64,000 bases of DNA, from NCBI GenBank assembly GCA_910584585.1, contig CAJUBP010000015.1, positions 20,777 to 84,776 of the forward strand, given 5' to 3'. The DNA is from an uncultured Lachnospiraceae bacterium (GTDB taxonomy: Bacteria; Bacillota; Clostridia; Lachnospirales; Lachnospiraceae). How positions within the stretch are numbered: position 1 is the stretch's first letter; each line of letters opens with the position of its first letter. Shown here piece after piece: positions 1 through 8,506 of this stretch. The notes beneath the pieces are model-generated. The model ran no database searches. It was not told the origin of the DNA and saw nothing but the letters and a program-made list of their open reading frames with translations. The translations under genes and the position numbers were made by a program.

Positions 1-191
1 GTTATAATGATTATAGAGCTGAACACAAATTGCATGATGTAAACGCTTTGGCAAACCGTTATCGCCTTACAGTTGCCTTTTCCAGACTGTTAGACAAAAG
101 ATATAAAGCGTTGCCGGATATTGATATTACTGATTCAGAATCCAACTGGAAACAGACTAACCCCAAATTCAAGCATCCGATTTTGTTTTAG
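1..191 (+). CDS. C-terminal end of an unidentified protein (partial)
   Basis: An open frame enters from the left window edge (first full codon at position 3) and ends at a TAG at 189-191, giving about 62 residues. The tail is basic and aromatic, ending in KFKHPILF. I do not recognise the family. It is followed after 50 bases by a strong hairpin (241-275), which supports a real gene end. Its position beside a small ORF and the TTGATGTAC repeats suggests it could belong to an integrated element, but that is inference. Confidence 0.55.
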   Translation, partial: YNDYRAEHKLHDVNALANRYRLTVAFSRLLDKRYKALPDIDITDSESNWKQTNPKFKHPILF

Positions 192-240
192 CAGAACGTA
201 AAAAGTACCCGATACCAATTAAGGCATTGGACACACTACA

Positions 241-275
241 AAAGCCCCTCATGGCAGCAGTCATAGAGGGGCTTT
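241..275. terminator. Rho-independent terminator hairpin, probably for the partial left-edge gene
   Basis: A perfect 10-bp stem (AAAGCCCCTC at 241-250 with GAGGGGCTTT at 266-275) encloses a 15-base loop that can pair further (ATG/CAT). The stem is GC-rich with A/T ends, so it could work in both directions, stopping the + strand gene ending at 191 and the - strand ORFs ending near 301 and 464. Confidence 0.7.
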
Positions 276-300
276 AAATATATAAAAATGGGGTATTTAA

Positions 301-588
301 TTATCTGTACCGGATCACCGGACACTGCTTTGTCTTTTTCCCTGCTTTCCTCCGTTCCAGAGCAAAAACCATATCCCCGGTACGCTCAAAATATCCTATA
401 TCCTTTTGCCTTGATGCCATTTTACCAGATTTCCCGCCAAATTTGTAAAAAATATCTGCCGCCTTAACCGAAAGCGTCTTTGCACAGGGCAATGAAATAT
501 TTCTTTTTCTCCAATATTTCCTCCTGCCTGTCTTTGGAAAGCGTCTGGAATATCTCGTCATAGTCAAGCTCCGCAAGCGGCGTACCAA
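301..588 (-). other. Overlapping ORF, possibly a frameshifted continuation of the small gene at 464-667
   Basis: This frame (95 codons) overlaps the end of the better-supported 464-667 ORF in a +1-shifted frame. The half beyond 464 looks protein-like and basic (KAADIFYKFGGKSGK, then FERTGDMVFALERRKAGKK), whereas the half overlapping 464-588 looks like a shadow frame. The simplest reading is that one gene of about 118 codons was split by a single-base indel near 465-475. An independent overlapping gene is the alternative, but no good ribosome-binding site is visible for one. Confidence 0.3.
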
Positions 589-667
589 GCACAGGCGTTA
601 AGACCTCATGTTCATACCATATCCGCCAGAGTTCCTCAAACAGTTCCTCACTGTCCGTAAATGCCAT
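464..667 (-). CDS. Small acidic hypothetical protein (67 aa)
   Basis: The product is short and acidic, with a predicted helical pattern (EELFEELWRIWYEHE, then SKDRQEEILEKKKYF). The ATG has only a weak AGGA about 12 bases upstream. I do not recognise a family. Small helical proteins of this kind are common as cargo of conjugative or mobilisable elements. The frame may continue into the shifted frame at 301-463 (see that entry), so the annotated stop could be the product of a frameshift. Confidence 0.4.
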   Translation of the reverse strand: MAFTDSEELFEELWRIWYEHEVLTPVLGTPLAELDYDEIFQTLSKDRQEEILEKKKYFIALCKDAFG

Positions 668-737
668 TGCCGAATCAAATCCTATTAGGTTGTTCCTCTA
701 CATCATCAAGTATTATTCAGTACCATTGGGTAAAAAA

Positions 738-776
738 TTGATGTACAATTGATGTACTAACCCTATTTTGATGTAC
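738..776. repeat. Three direct TTGATGTAC repeats next to the hemZ 3' end
   Basis: The 9-mer TTGATGTAC occurs at 738-746, 749-757 and 768-776, spaced 11 and 19 bases start to start, directly before the hemZ stop codon at 791. Short direct repeats at an element boundary resemble arm-type integrase or excisionase binding sites. No integrase is visible in the window, so this role is inferred. Confidence 0.5.
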
Positions 777-790
777 AACAAAAACTCTTT

Positions 791-2353
791 TTAATCCTCA
801 AGAAGTTTCCGTTTTCTCTCAATCATTTCGTCGATTCTTTCTATGAAAGACGCTACATCCTTGACATTTTCGCTTCTTTCGATACGTCCGTCAGGGTATA
901 CCCTCTTTGACACGCTCCCGGCTCCGCAGGCGACTATGGTCTGCACTTCCTCCATCATCAATATATTATAAAGCCCCGCCTTCCCAGGTCTGGCATATCC
1001 CACATTTTCAAAATTCCCCGCCATATTTTTCTGACGGTAAAGATAATAGGGCCCCATCCCCATCCTTTTCGCGTACGCAGCCGTCAAATCAATGATTTCC
1101 CAGCTGTTCGTGATCTGAAAGCCCTGATAATCTTCCGGAAACATCTTAAGCCTGGCCGCCCGCTTCAGGGCAAGGGAATGAACCGTCAGGTTATCCGGCG
1201 ACAATTCCTGAATCCGCTCCATCGTAGTTCTGACATCCTCAATCGTTTCTCCCGGCAGCCCAACAATCAGATCCATATTGATATTGTCAAAGCCCAGCCC
1301 CCTTGCCAGCCAGAAGCTTTCCACCGTCTGCTCCGGCGTATGGCGGCGTCCAATCAGATCCAATGTTTCCTGCTTCATGGTCTGGGGATTGACGGAAATC
1401 CTGGATATTCCATGATCCCGCAGAACTTTCAGCTTCTCGCTGGTCACGCTGTCCGGCCGGCCAGCCTCCACCGTGTACTCCAGCAACTCCTGAAAACCAA
1501 ATAAACGGTCCATTTTCGTCAGCAGACGGTCTAGCTGCCGGGGCGATAATGTTGTTGGCGTCCCTCCGCCGATATAGATCGTATTTAATTTTTTCCCACT
1601 GCAGAAAGAAGCCGTAAATTCAAGTTCCTGCTCCAGCGCGTCCAGATAATCATCCGTCCGTTCCCTCCATCCCCCTATGGGAAAAGAGGAAAAAGAACAG
1701 TAGGAACAGATGCTTGGACAAAAGGGAATGCCCACATAAAGGCTGTAACCATCCTGATAATCTATCCCCCGCAGTAGTTTAAGTTCCCGTTTCGCAATTT
1801 CTATGCTCAGATTGATTTTTTGCTCCGACGTAAAATAAGTTTTTGCCATGTAGTCCCGAATGTCCGCTTCTTCTTTTCCCTGCTCCAGCATGGACAAGGG
1901 AATCTTAGTGGGACGGATGCCCGTCAGGGTTCCCCAGGGAAGGGTCTGTCCGGTATATTCAGACAACATTTTGTACAGCGTCTGCTTTAACCGGTTCTTC
2001 GTCTCTTTCCGGTCTGAAAAATTCACTTCCGCAGCCTGTTTCATTCTCAGGATATATTCTCCCGGCAATTCCGAAAATACCGTATCCGCTTTCCCCTCCA
2101 CCGGAAGATACAGCAGCAATTCCATCTCTCCTGTTTCCCGCATTCCCGGTTCTTGCTTTTCTGCCTCCCGCTCTCCCGGCCTCTGCCGCCGGCAAAGCAC
2201 TTCCAGCCGAAACAGCGGCCTGCATTCCCGCTCTAATGTCAGAATTTTCTCCCCGTCCGCAAAAACTTTTACATCTTCTCCAGGATAAAAAGCCTTCACC
2301 AAAGAATGGATATCATATTCAAAATTCGCTTCATTCAGCCAAACCGTTATCAT
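791..2353 (-). CDS. hemZ: Coproporphyrinogen dehydrogenase HemZ (radical SAM)
   Basis: The 520-aa product matches the HemZ branch of the oxygen-independent coproporphyrinogen oxidase family, a radical SAM enzyme acting in tetrapyrrole synthesis. The [4Fe-4S] motif CxxxCxxC is seen as CPSICSYC (Cys212, 216, 219), preceded by YVGIPF and followed by the SAM-binding GGGTPT. The N-terminal 200 residues are the extension typical of HemZ and absent from HemN. The MBL hydrolase gene lies 62 bases upstream on the same strand, so the two may be cotranscribed. No other haem genes are nearby, so the real substrate in this anaerobe is uncertain. Confidence 0.88.
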   Translation of the reverse strand: MITVWLNEANFEYDIHSLVKAFYPGEDVKVFADGEKILTLERECRPLFRLEVLCRRQRPGEREAEKQEPGMRETGEMELLLYLPVEGKADTVFSELPGEYILRMKQAAEVNFSDRKETKNRLKQTLYKMLSEYTGQTLPWGTLTGIRPTKIPLSMLEQGKEEADIRDYMAKTYFTSEQKINLSIEIAKRELKLLRGIDYQDGYSLYVGIPFCPSICSYCSFSSFPIGGWRERTDDYLDALEQELEFTASFCSGKKLNTIYIGGGTPTTLSPRQLDRLLTKMDRLFGFQELLEYTVEAGRPDSVTSEKLKVLRDHGISRISVNPQTMKQETLDLIGRRHTPEQTVESFWLARGLGFDNINMDLIVGLPGETIEDVRTTMERIQELSPDNLTVHSLALKRAARLKMFPEDYQGFQITNSWEIIDLTAAYAKRMGMGPYYLYRQKNMAGNFENVGYARPGKAGLYNILMMEEVQTIVACGAGSVSKRVYPDGRIERSENVKDVASFIERIDEMIERKRKLLED

Positions 2354-2415
2354 CTTTTCTCCCGCCTTATTTTAAGAACTGCAAAAATAGTCAGCACATC
2401 CTGATTTGAAAAATA

Positions 2416-3036
2416 TCACAAAAAAGGATTGCCCTTTCGTTCTCTGCCAATCGTAGTAAGATCCATGTGCCCCGGATACACTCTCACATCATCCGGCAGC
2501 GTCAGCAGCTTTTCTTTGATTGACCGCACAAGCCCGGACATGCTTCCCCCTGGGAAATCTGTCCTTCCCACAGACTGGCTAAAGAGGGTGTCGCCGCTGA
2601 ACAGAACCTTCTCTTTCTCCAGATAATAGCAGCATCCGCCCTCTGTATGCCCGGGCGTATGCAGCACCTTCAGCTCCATGCCTGCCAGATTTAACGTTTC
2701 TTCGTCTTCCAGGAACACATCTGCATGATAAGTTTCCCCTCTTCCCATCATCACAGACACATTTTTGGAAGGATTTTCCAGTGTTTCCTTCTCTGCTTTG
2801 TGGGCATAAATTTTAATGTCAAACATCTCGGCAAGGGCCGATGCCGCCATAGCATGGTCAAAATGTCCGTGGGTCAAAAGCACGGCCCTGGGCTTTAATC
2901 CTGCCTTACGGATTTTCTCTGCCAGCATCCCGGCCGAGTCCCCCGGATCAATCACCAGCATTTCCTTTGTTTCCTCATTAATGGCAAAATAGCAATTAGT
3001 GGCCACCTGTCCCACACAGTATTGTTCAATTTTCAT
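2416..3036 (-). CDS. MBL-fold metallo-hydrolase (glyoxalase II-like)
   Basis: The 206-aa protein has the metallo-beta-lactamase signature THGHFDH, then TPGHTEG, SGDTLF and PGHMD, which together build the binuclear metal site. The size and motif order fit the small bacterial hydroxyacylglutathione hydrolase-like group. The substrate cannot be read from the sequence. I chose the ATG at 3036 (MKIEQYCVG) because GGAAGGAG lies 10 bases upstream; a longer frame extends to 3072. It starts 39 bases after the GntR regulator gene and precedes hemZ, all on the minus strand. Confidence 0.85.
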   Translation of the reverse strand: MKIEQYCVGQVATNCYFAINEETKEMLVIDPGDSAGMLAEKIRKAGLKPRAVLLTHGHFDHAMAASALAEMFDIKIYAHKAEKETLENPSKNVSVMMGRGETYHADVFLEDEETLNLAGMELKVLHTPGHTEGGCCYYLEKEKVLFSGDTLFSQSVGRTDFPGGSMSGLVRSIKEKLLTLPDDVRVYPGHMDLTTIGRERKGNPFL

Positions 3037-3075
3037 GTTCTGTTTGCTCCTTCCTGCCTGTCGGCTTTGCATGCT

Positions 3076-3843
3076 TTATTCACTGTCCGCTTCTTTCTTT
3101 TGGGCATTATCCGTTTTATTCTCCGCCTGTTCTTTCCGGCTTTGCACAAGTTTGTCCAACTGCTCCCCCACAATTCGGAAATGCTTATCAAACGCCTGGA
3201 TTGCCCGCTCCAGATCCTTATCTGCCAGGGCATGGTAAATCGCCCAGTGGGAACGTCTCAGCATCTCTGCCCGCATTTTATTCATTAAAATCTTTGTGCG
3301 GAAATTCTCAATAAACTGATCCATCAAATGATCTAACATGGAATCATACAGAATCAGCATACGGTTATGAGACGCGCTCACCAGTTTGCGGTGAAATTCC
3401 ACATCCAGCCTGGCGCTCTCCTTAGAACTCATAGGCTCATCCATTTTCAGCAGAATCTCATGCATCTCATCTAATTCTTCCGGCGCAGCCACCTCAATGG
3501 CCAGACGGATTGCGGCATATTCATACCCGATCCGAATGTGAAAAATCTCAAAATAATCAATCTGCATCAGCTTCATTACCATATTGACTGATTTCATCAT
3601 ATATTCCATAGGGTCGCATCTGACATAATTGCCGCTTCCCTGCTGGCACTCAATCAAACCTGTAATCTCTAACATATGCATGACTTCCCGAACGGAATTG
3701 CGGCTGACGCCAATCTCTTCTGCCAATTCCCGTTCTGTGGGAATTTTATCATTCAGCTTTAATTCTCCGGACAATATCTTCTCAGAACAATATTCAAATA
3801 CATATTCATATGCTTTCTTTCCGTCTAACCTGGAATGATCCAT
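3076..3843 (-). CDS. GntR/FadR-family regulator of the lactate cluster
   Basis: The 255-aa protein has an N-terminal winged helix (KIPTERELAEEIGVSRNSVR, residues ~36-55) and a C-terminal all-helical FCD ligand domain with conserved Asp/Arg/His residues (LDVEFHRKLV, HWAIYHAL). FCD proteins of this type (LldR, and LctA of Acetobacterium) sense lactate or related acids and repress uptake and oxidation genes. The ATG at 3843 follows AGAGAGG with 7-base spacing. The gene has its own promoter and is separated from larA by a terminator. Its likely targets are the palindromes around the lctP promoter, about 7.7 kb away at the head of the cluster. Confidence 0.85.
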   Translation of the reverse strand: MDHSRLDGKKAYEYVFEYCSEKILSGELKLNDKIPTERELAEEIGVSRNSVREVMHMLEITGLIECQQGSGNYVRCDPMEYMMKSVNMVMKLMQIDYFEIFHIRIGYEYAAIRLAIEVAAPEELDEMHEILLKMDEPMSSKESARLDVEFHRKLVSASHNRMLILYDSMLDHLMDQFIENFRTKILMNKMRAEMLRRSHWAIYHALADKDLERAIQAFDKHFRIVGEQLDKLVQSRKEQAENKTDNAQKKEADSE

Positions 3844-3882
3844 TCTAAATCCTCTCTTCTGCATATTTGCGTCATAACGTTT

Positions 3883-3911
3883 ATTTTAGTATAATAATAG
3901 ATAATTTGCAA
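3883..3911 (-). promoter_or_regulatory. Promoter of the GntR regulator gene
   Basis: On the minus strand TTGCAA (3906-3911) and TAAAAT (3883-3888) are separated by 17 bases, followed by the GntR start 40 bases downstream. No copy of the lctP-type palindrome is seen here, so autoregulation by the same operator is not supported. Confidence 0.55.
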
Positions 3912-3916
3912 GGAAA

Positions 3917-3962
3917 AGAAGAAGCAGGCAGAACCGGTATCCCCGATCCGCCTGCTTCTTCT
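3917..3962 (-). terminator. Terminator at the end of the lactate operon
   Basis: A 13-bp stem (3917-3929 with 3950-3962, containing AGAAGCAGGC) is followed on the minus strand by a short T-rich run. It lies between larA and the GntR gene and overlaps the -35 region of the regulator promoter by spacing only, so it separates the two transcription units. Confidence 0.7.
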
Positions 3963-4042
3963 GAAAATGTTGTTGTATGTATATGTACAGATCATCTGCC
4001 TTTCGGCATATGATCGCCCATGCAGATTCCGCCGAAAACATT

Positions 4043-5338
4043 TTACGGACTTTTGACCATTACAGACACTCCGTCCGGGATTACTGCAATATGAGCGTCC
4101 CTGCCTTTTTCCTGCAGCGCCCGCTCCAGCGCCTCATTCACATCGGAAGCTGTCTCAAATCCCATCTCTTCCGCCATGGCCCGGTACTGCCCGCACATCA
4201 CATAAATCACCTTATGATGGATTAAAATCCGGCTTTGAATCTGGTATTCCCACTGATCCGGTTTGGTTTCCTCCTGGGGAACCTTCAAAATCTCCTCCAT
4301 CAGGCTCTTTGGATTCTCACAGTTTTTTAACGCTTGGTAAAATCCTTCGCCGCCGTGCCCATCTCCGCAATTGGATACCATAATAATCACGCCGTCCTCT
4401 TTGCAGGCTGCTTCCGCCGCCGTCATGCCTTTTACAGACTGATACATATTCTGATCCAAAGGATATCCGCCGTTGGTGGAAATGGCGATATCGGCAGGCT
4501 TCTTTGGGCTTACCTGGCAATACTGCTGGAGGAACCGGCAGCCGGCCGCATGAGCTTCCATTGCGTCGCCGGCCACCGCATGCACAACTTTTTTGTCAGC
4601 GTCGATAATCACGTTGACAATGTACTTCTGGTCTGCCATTTTACTGGCGGCAACCATGTCTCTATGGATCGGGTTATTTTCCAATACGCCGGTACGGCTG
4701 TATGGAGAATCTATAAACGCGGAGCAGTGGTTTCCCAAAACTGTTACCGCGCTGGATACACCGGGCAGGACGCTTTTGCGCCCGCCGGAAAATCCCGCGA
4801 AAAAGTGTGTTTCAATAAATCCCTCGCTCACTAAAAGATCTGCTTCGGCCGCTATTTTATTGATCAGCAGCGGCGCGCCGGAGGGAAGCGTCCCGAGATT
4901 TACCATATCATCCATATTCTGGCTGTCATGAATCACAATTTTCTCCTGATCCACGATTTTCTCTCCGAATTTTCCTACTAGTTCTTCTCTGGCAGTGGCC
5001 CGGTGAAACCCGGTTGCAATCAGCAGTGTGATATCCGCCTTTGGATTCCCTTCCCGGATTTCTTTCAGCATAAATGGGATGATATGCTTGCTGGGCACCG
5101 GCCTGGTATGGTCGGAACAGATGATGACTATTTTCTGTTTCCCTTTGGAAAGTTCTGAAAGCTTCGGCGATCCGATGGGATGCTCCATAGCTTCCAATAC
5201 AAGCTCATCCTCTGTTTTCCCGGTTTTCGGCATAGATTCAATGGAAGATTCCAGAATCTCATAATCTAAATTATCATCCAGATGAAGCATCATGCCCTCT
5301 CTGGAAAATGGAAGTTTCATATCCATAAAAATTTCCAT
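4043..5338 (-). CDS. larA: Nickel-dependent lactate racemase LarA
   Basis: The 431-aa product is a LarA-family enzyme that interconverts L- and D-lactate using the nickel-pincer nucleotide. All four key residues of the Lactobacillus plantarum enzyme are present with a constant offset of four: His112, His178, Lys188 (in FSGGRKSVLPG, the covalent cofactor lysine) and His204. The SDHTRPVP motif is also present. LarB, LarC and LarE, needed to make the cofactor, are not in this window. As last gene of the operon it would let a stereospecific lactate dehydrogenase use both isomers. The start is ambiguous: ATG at 5338 has AAAGGA directly against it, and an in-frame ATG at 5326 may be the real one. 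Confidence 0.92.
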   Translation of the reverse strand: MEIFMDMKLPFSREGMMLHLDDNLDYEILESSIESMPKTGKTEDELVLEAMEHPIGSPKLSELSKGKQKIVIICSDHTRPVPSKHIIPFMLKEIREGNPKADITLLIATGFHRATAREELVGKFGEKIVDQEKIVIHDSQNMDDMVNLGTLPSGAPLLINKIAAEADLLVSEGFIETHFFAGFSGGRKSVLPGVSSAVTVLGNHCSAFIDSPYSRTGVLENNPIHRDMVAASKMADQKYIVNVIIDADKKVVHAVAGDAMEAHAAGCRFLQQYCQVSPKKPADIAISTNGGYPLDQNMYQSVKGMTAAEAACKEDGVIIMVSNCGDGHGGEGFYQALKNCENPKSLMEEILKVPQEETKPDQWEYQIQSRILIHHKVIYVMCGQYRAMAEEMGFETASDVNEALERALQEKGRDAHIAVIPDGVSVMVKSP

Positions 5339-5358
5339 TCCTTTCGTCTCACTCAGGC

Positions 5359-5397
5359 GCGGACAGCAATGAAAAACATCTGTTCCAGGCTGTCCGC
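5359..5397 (-). promoter_or_regulatory. Intercistronic hairpin in front of larA
   Basis: A 9-bp GC-rich perfect stem (GCGGACAGC, 5359-5367 and 5389-5397) lies in the 74-base gap between the acyl-CoA dehydrogenase stop and the larA start. It has no T-run on the minus strand, so it may be an RNA processing or stabilising element that sets larA expression apart from the upstream genes. Function is inferred. Confidence 0.45.
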
Positions 5398-5412
5398 TTC
5401 ATTTCACGCCTC

Positions 5413-6555
5413 TTATTTCACGCCCATCCAGCCGGAAATTACCATCATCTGGACTTCTGATGTGCCCTCATAAATCTCTGTAATCTTGGCGTCGCGCATC
5501 ATACGCTCAATGGGATAATCCTTGGTGTAGCCATATCCGCCGTATAACTGCAGACAGCGGCGGGTAACGTCAGAAGCATTTCTGGAAGCCACTAATTTAG
5601 CCATTGCCGCTTTATGAGAGAAGGGCTCATGGTCATCTTTGGCACATGCAGCCTGATACACCAACAGCTTTGCGGCCTCTGTATTGGCCTGCATCTGAGC
5701 CAGTTCAAACTGGGTATTCTGGAACTGGGAAATGCGGCGGCCGAACTGTGTTCTCTCCTGCACGTATTTCACGGTTTCTTCAATCGCGCCCTCCGCAATG
5801 CCAAGAGCCTGGGCCGCAATGCCTACCCGTCCGCCGTCTAAGGTCATCATCGCGTACTTAAAGCCTTTGCCCAGCTCTCCCACAAGATTTTCCTTTGGAA
5901 CAATACAGTCTTCAAACACCAGCTCGCAGGTGGAAGAAGCGCGGATTCCCATCTTATCTTCCAGCTTGCCGATGGAAAATCCCGGGAACCCCTTTTCTAC
6001 GATAAATGCGGAAATTCCTTTGGTGCCCTTGGATTTATCTGTCATAGCCAGCACGAAAAATACATCCGCCACCCCTGCATTGGTAATGAAAATCTTAGAG
6101 CCGTTCAATACCCAGTGATCCCCTTTGTCCACTGCAACGGTCTTCTGTCCGGAAGCGTCAGTTCCCGCATTGGCCTCCGTCAGCGCAAAGGCGCCGATCC
6201 ATTCCCCGGAGCATAATTTGGGCAGATACTTCTGTTTCTGTTCTTCAGTGCCGAACTGGTAAATCGGGGTACAGCAAAGAGAAGTATGGGCAGATACAAT
6301 AACGCCTGTAGTTCCGCAATATTTGCTCAATTCCTCCACCGTCTGGATATAAGCCAACGTATCCATGCCCGCTCCGCCGTATTCTTCCGGGAACGGAATT
6401 CCAAGCAGTCCCATCTCCGCCATTTTCTTCACGTTTTCCATGGGAAACTCTTCTGTCTTGTCAATTTCCGCTGCCAGGGGCTTTACTTCATTCACCGCAA
6501 AATCATGTACCATATCCAGAATATCCTGGTGTAATTCATCTCTCTTAAAATCCAT
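5413..6555 (-). CDS. Short-chain acyl-CoA dehydrogenase (butyryl-CoA dehydrogenase-like)
   Basis: The 380-aa product has the standard acyl-CoA dehydrogenase fold: N-terminal helical domain, middle beta domain (ALTEANAGTDASG; GSKIFITNAG), and C-terminal domain with the catalytic glutamate in YEGTSE (Glu363) and QLYGGYGY. It is closest in pattern to butyryl-CoA dehydrogenases, which in Clostridia pair with bifurcating EtfAB to reduce crotonyl-CoA. I chose the ATG at 6555 because GGAGG lies 8 bases upstream; the longer frame to 6624 lacks a site. Its place between etfA and larA in a lactate operon suggests that lactate oxidation and acyl-CoA reduction may share one Etf pair. The substrate is not proven. 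Confidence 0.9.
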   Translation of the reverse strand: MDFKRDELHQDILDMVHDFAVNEVKPLAAEIDKTEEFPMENVKKMAEMGLLGIPFPEEYGGAGMDTLAYIQTVEELSKYCGTTGVIVSAHTSLCCTPIYQFGTEEQKQKYLPKLCSGEWIGAFALTEANAGTDASGQKTVAVDKGDHWVLNGSKIFITNAGVADVFFVLAMTDKSKGTKGISAFIVEKGFPGFSIGKLEDKMGIRASSTCELVFEDCIVPKENLVGELGKGFKYAMMTLDGGRVGIAAQALGIAEGAIEETVKYVQERTQFGRRISQFQNTQFELAQMQANTEAAKLLVYQAACAKDDHEPFSHKAAMAKLVASRNASDVTRRCLQLYGGYGYTKDYPIERMMRDAKITEIYEGTSEVQMMVISGWMGVK

Positions 6556-6660
6556 AACTATTTCCTCCGTCTTCTCTGCCGGAAAGCTGGCCAGTTTACC
6601 CGCCAAGAGGCAATCCCGCAGCAATCTCCATTTCCCAAATATGCATCGTTGGCTGCAGTT

Positions 6661-7668
6661 TTAAGCCTTCCGCGCTTGAAACGCTGCCGTCAGCGCCGGC
6701 ACAACCTCATTGAGATTCCCTACAATTCCATAATCCGCCACATCAAAAATCGGCGCGTCTTCATCTTTGTTCACCGCAATTACCGTATCAGATCCGGAAA
6801 TCCCCGCCAAATGCTGGATTGCCCCGGAAATGCCGATGGCAAAGTAAAGCTTCGGCGCTACGGTTTTGCCGGACTGTCCCACCTGATGGGCATGAGGCAT
6901 CCAGCCTGCGTCTACCACTGCTCTGCTGCAGCCAACGGTTGCGCCCAGTTCTGCCGCCAAATCTTCCAGAAGCTTAAAGTTCTCCGCGCTTCCCACGCCT
7001 CTGCCGCCGGATACGATAATCTCTGCCTCTTCCAGATTTACCGCTTCTGCCACTTCATTGACACGTTCCACTAAGGTGGTGCGGATTTCCCCGGCATCCA
7101 CATGAATTTCTTCTTTTACAATTTCTCCGGCGCGGCTTTCGTCATAGGCGCCTTTTTTGAATACGCCCGGCCTTACGGTTCCCATCTGGGGACGGTGCTC
7201 GGGACACATAATGGTAGCCATTAAGTTGCCGCCGAAGGTAGGACGGGTCCACGCAATATTTCCAGTCTCTTCATCAATGTCAATGCCGGTGCAGTCTGCC
7301 GTCAATCCTGTTTTCAAACGGCAGGACACTCTCGGCCCCATGTCCCGGCCATTGTTGGTGGCTCCGATCATCAATGTTTCCGGTTTGTATTTCTCTACCA
7401 AGGTTACCATTGCCTTGGTAAAGGCGTCTGTGGTGTAATATTCATATTCCGGCCCGTCTACGATAATGGCGGAATCTGCGCCGTAGCAGATAGCGTCCTT
7501 AGCCGCGCCTTCAATATCCTTGCCGATGACTACTGCTACCAGAGGGCATCCCTTCTGGTCTGCCAGCGGCCTTGCCACATTGATAAGCTCATAGCCCACA
7601 TTTTTTGCTTTGCCGCATTCTGTCTCTATAAACACCCATATATTTTTATAATCATTCAGATTGCCCAT
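6661..7668 (-). CDS. etfA: Electron transfer flavoprotein alpha subunit, without ferredoxin domain
   Basis: The 335-aa protein begins directly with the EtfA domain I (KNIWVFIE) and has the C-terminal FAD-binding region (SGGRGVGS, residues ~220; VGQSGKTVAPKLYFAIGISG). It should form a heterodimer with EtfB and carry FAD. Unlike the EtfA partner of the Acetobacterium woodii lactate dehydrogenase complex, it has no N-terminal ferredoxin domain: no CxxCxxC cluster motif is present. The start has AGGAGG 8 bases upstream. It follows etfB by 13 bases and is followed by a 105-base gap before the acyl-CoA dehydrogenase. Confidence 0.93.
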   Translation of the reverse strand: MGNLNDYKNIWVFIETECGKAKNVGYELINVARPLADQKGCPLVAVVIGKDIEGAAKDAICYGADSAIIVDGPEYEYYTTDAFTKAMVTLVEKYKPETLMIGATNNGRDMGPRVSCRLKTGLTADCTGIDIDEETGNIAWTRPTFGGNLMATIMCPEHRPQMGTVRPGVFKKGAYDESRAGEIVKEEIHVDAGEIRTTLVERVNEVAEAVNLEEAEIIVSGGRGVGSAENFKLLEDLAAELGATVGCSRAVVDAGWMPHAHQVGQSGKTVAPKLYFAIGISGAIQHLAGISGSDTVIAVNKDEDAPIFDVADYGIVGNLNEVVPALTAAFQARKA

Positions 7669-7681
7669 GCTAAGCCCCTCC

Positions 7682-8485
7682 TTATAAAAGTTTTGCTTCT
7701 TCCAGCAATTTCACTACTTCGTTTGCCGCGTCTTTTGCTTCCATGCCTGCCAGTTTCACGCCGGATTTCTCCCGAACCGGGGTATAAGTCTTTTTCACTC
7801 TGGTGGGAGAACCGTTTAATCCACACAGTTCCAGCTTGATGGAGGGGATATCCTCTTCGGTCAATACCGGAATCTCTTTTTTCTTGGCTGCCATTTTGCT
7901 CTTAATAGTGGGATAGCGGGGCTCATAAGGAAGCTTCACAACGGTTACCACTGCCGGAAGCTTGGTGGAAATCATGTCATAGCCGGAATCATGCTCCCGC
8001 TTCACCTGGATTTCTCCGTCTTTTTCCACAATATCCAGCGCGTATGTAATCTGAGGCAAATCAAGATGCTCCGCAATCTCCGGCCCTACCTGGGCGGTAT
8101 CTCCGTCTGTGGCCTGTTTTCCGCAGAGGATTAAGTCAAATTTCAATCCCTCTTTTTCCTCTACCGCTTTGATTGCCTCGGACAAAATATAGCTGGTGGC
8201 AAGGGTATCGGAACCGCCGAAACTTCTGCTGGAAATCAGATAACCGTTGTCCGCGCCTACCGCAAGGCAGGATTTGATAGCTTCTTTGGCCTGCTCCGGC
8301 CCCATGGAAAGCACAATCAGCTTACCGCCCAGCTGCTCTTTCAGTCTTACGCCTACTTCCTGGGCATAGGTGTCAAAGGGATTCACAATACTGGGAACGC
8401 CTTTGCGGATCAGGGTGTGAGTTTCAGGATCTACCTTGATTTCGTTGGTATCAGGTACCTGTTTCATGCATACACAAATATTCAT
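7682..8485 (-). CDS. etfB: Electron transfer flavoprotein beta subunit
   Basis: The 267-aa EtfB starts MNICVCMKQVPDT and contains the DGDTAQVGP motif (residues 127-135) that contacts the second flavin in bifurcating Etf proteins; the matching position holds AMP in ordinary Etf. This is consistent with a bifurcating/confurcating Etf using NAD. The start follows GAGGAGG. It lies between the lactate dehydrogenase (21-base gap) and etfA (13-base gap), the tight spacing expected of subunits made together. Confidence 0.93.
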   Translation of the reverse strand: MNICVCMKQVPDTNEIKVDPETHTLIRKGVPSIVNPFDTYAQEVGVRLKEQLGGKLIVLSMGPEQAKEAIKSCLAVGADNGYLISSRSFGGSDTLATSYILSEAIKAVEEKEGLKFDLILCGKQATDGDTAQVGPEIAEHLDLPQITYALDIVEKDGEIQVKREHDSGYDMISTKLPAVVTVVKLPYEPRYPTIKSKMAAKKKEIPVLTEEDIPSIKLELCGLNGSPTRVKKTYTPVREKSGVKLAGMEAKDAANEVVKLLEEAKLL

Positions 8486-8506
8486 AATGCTTCCTCCTCA
8501 TAAATT

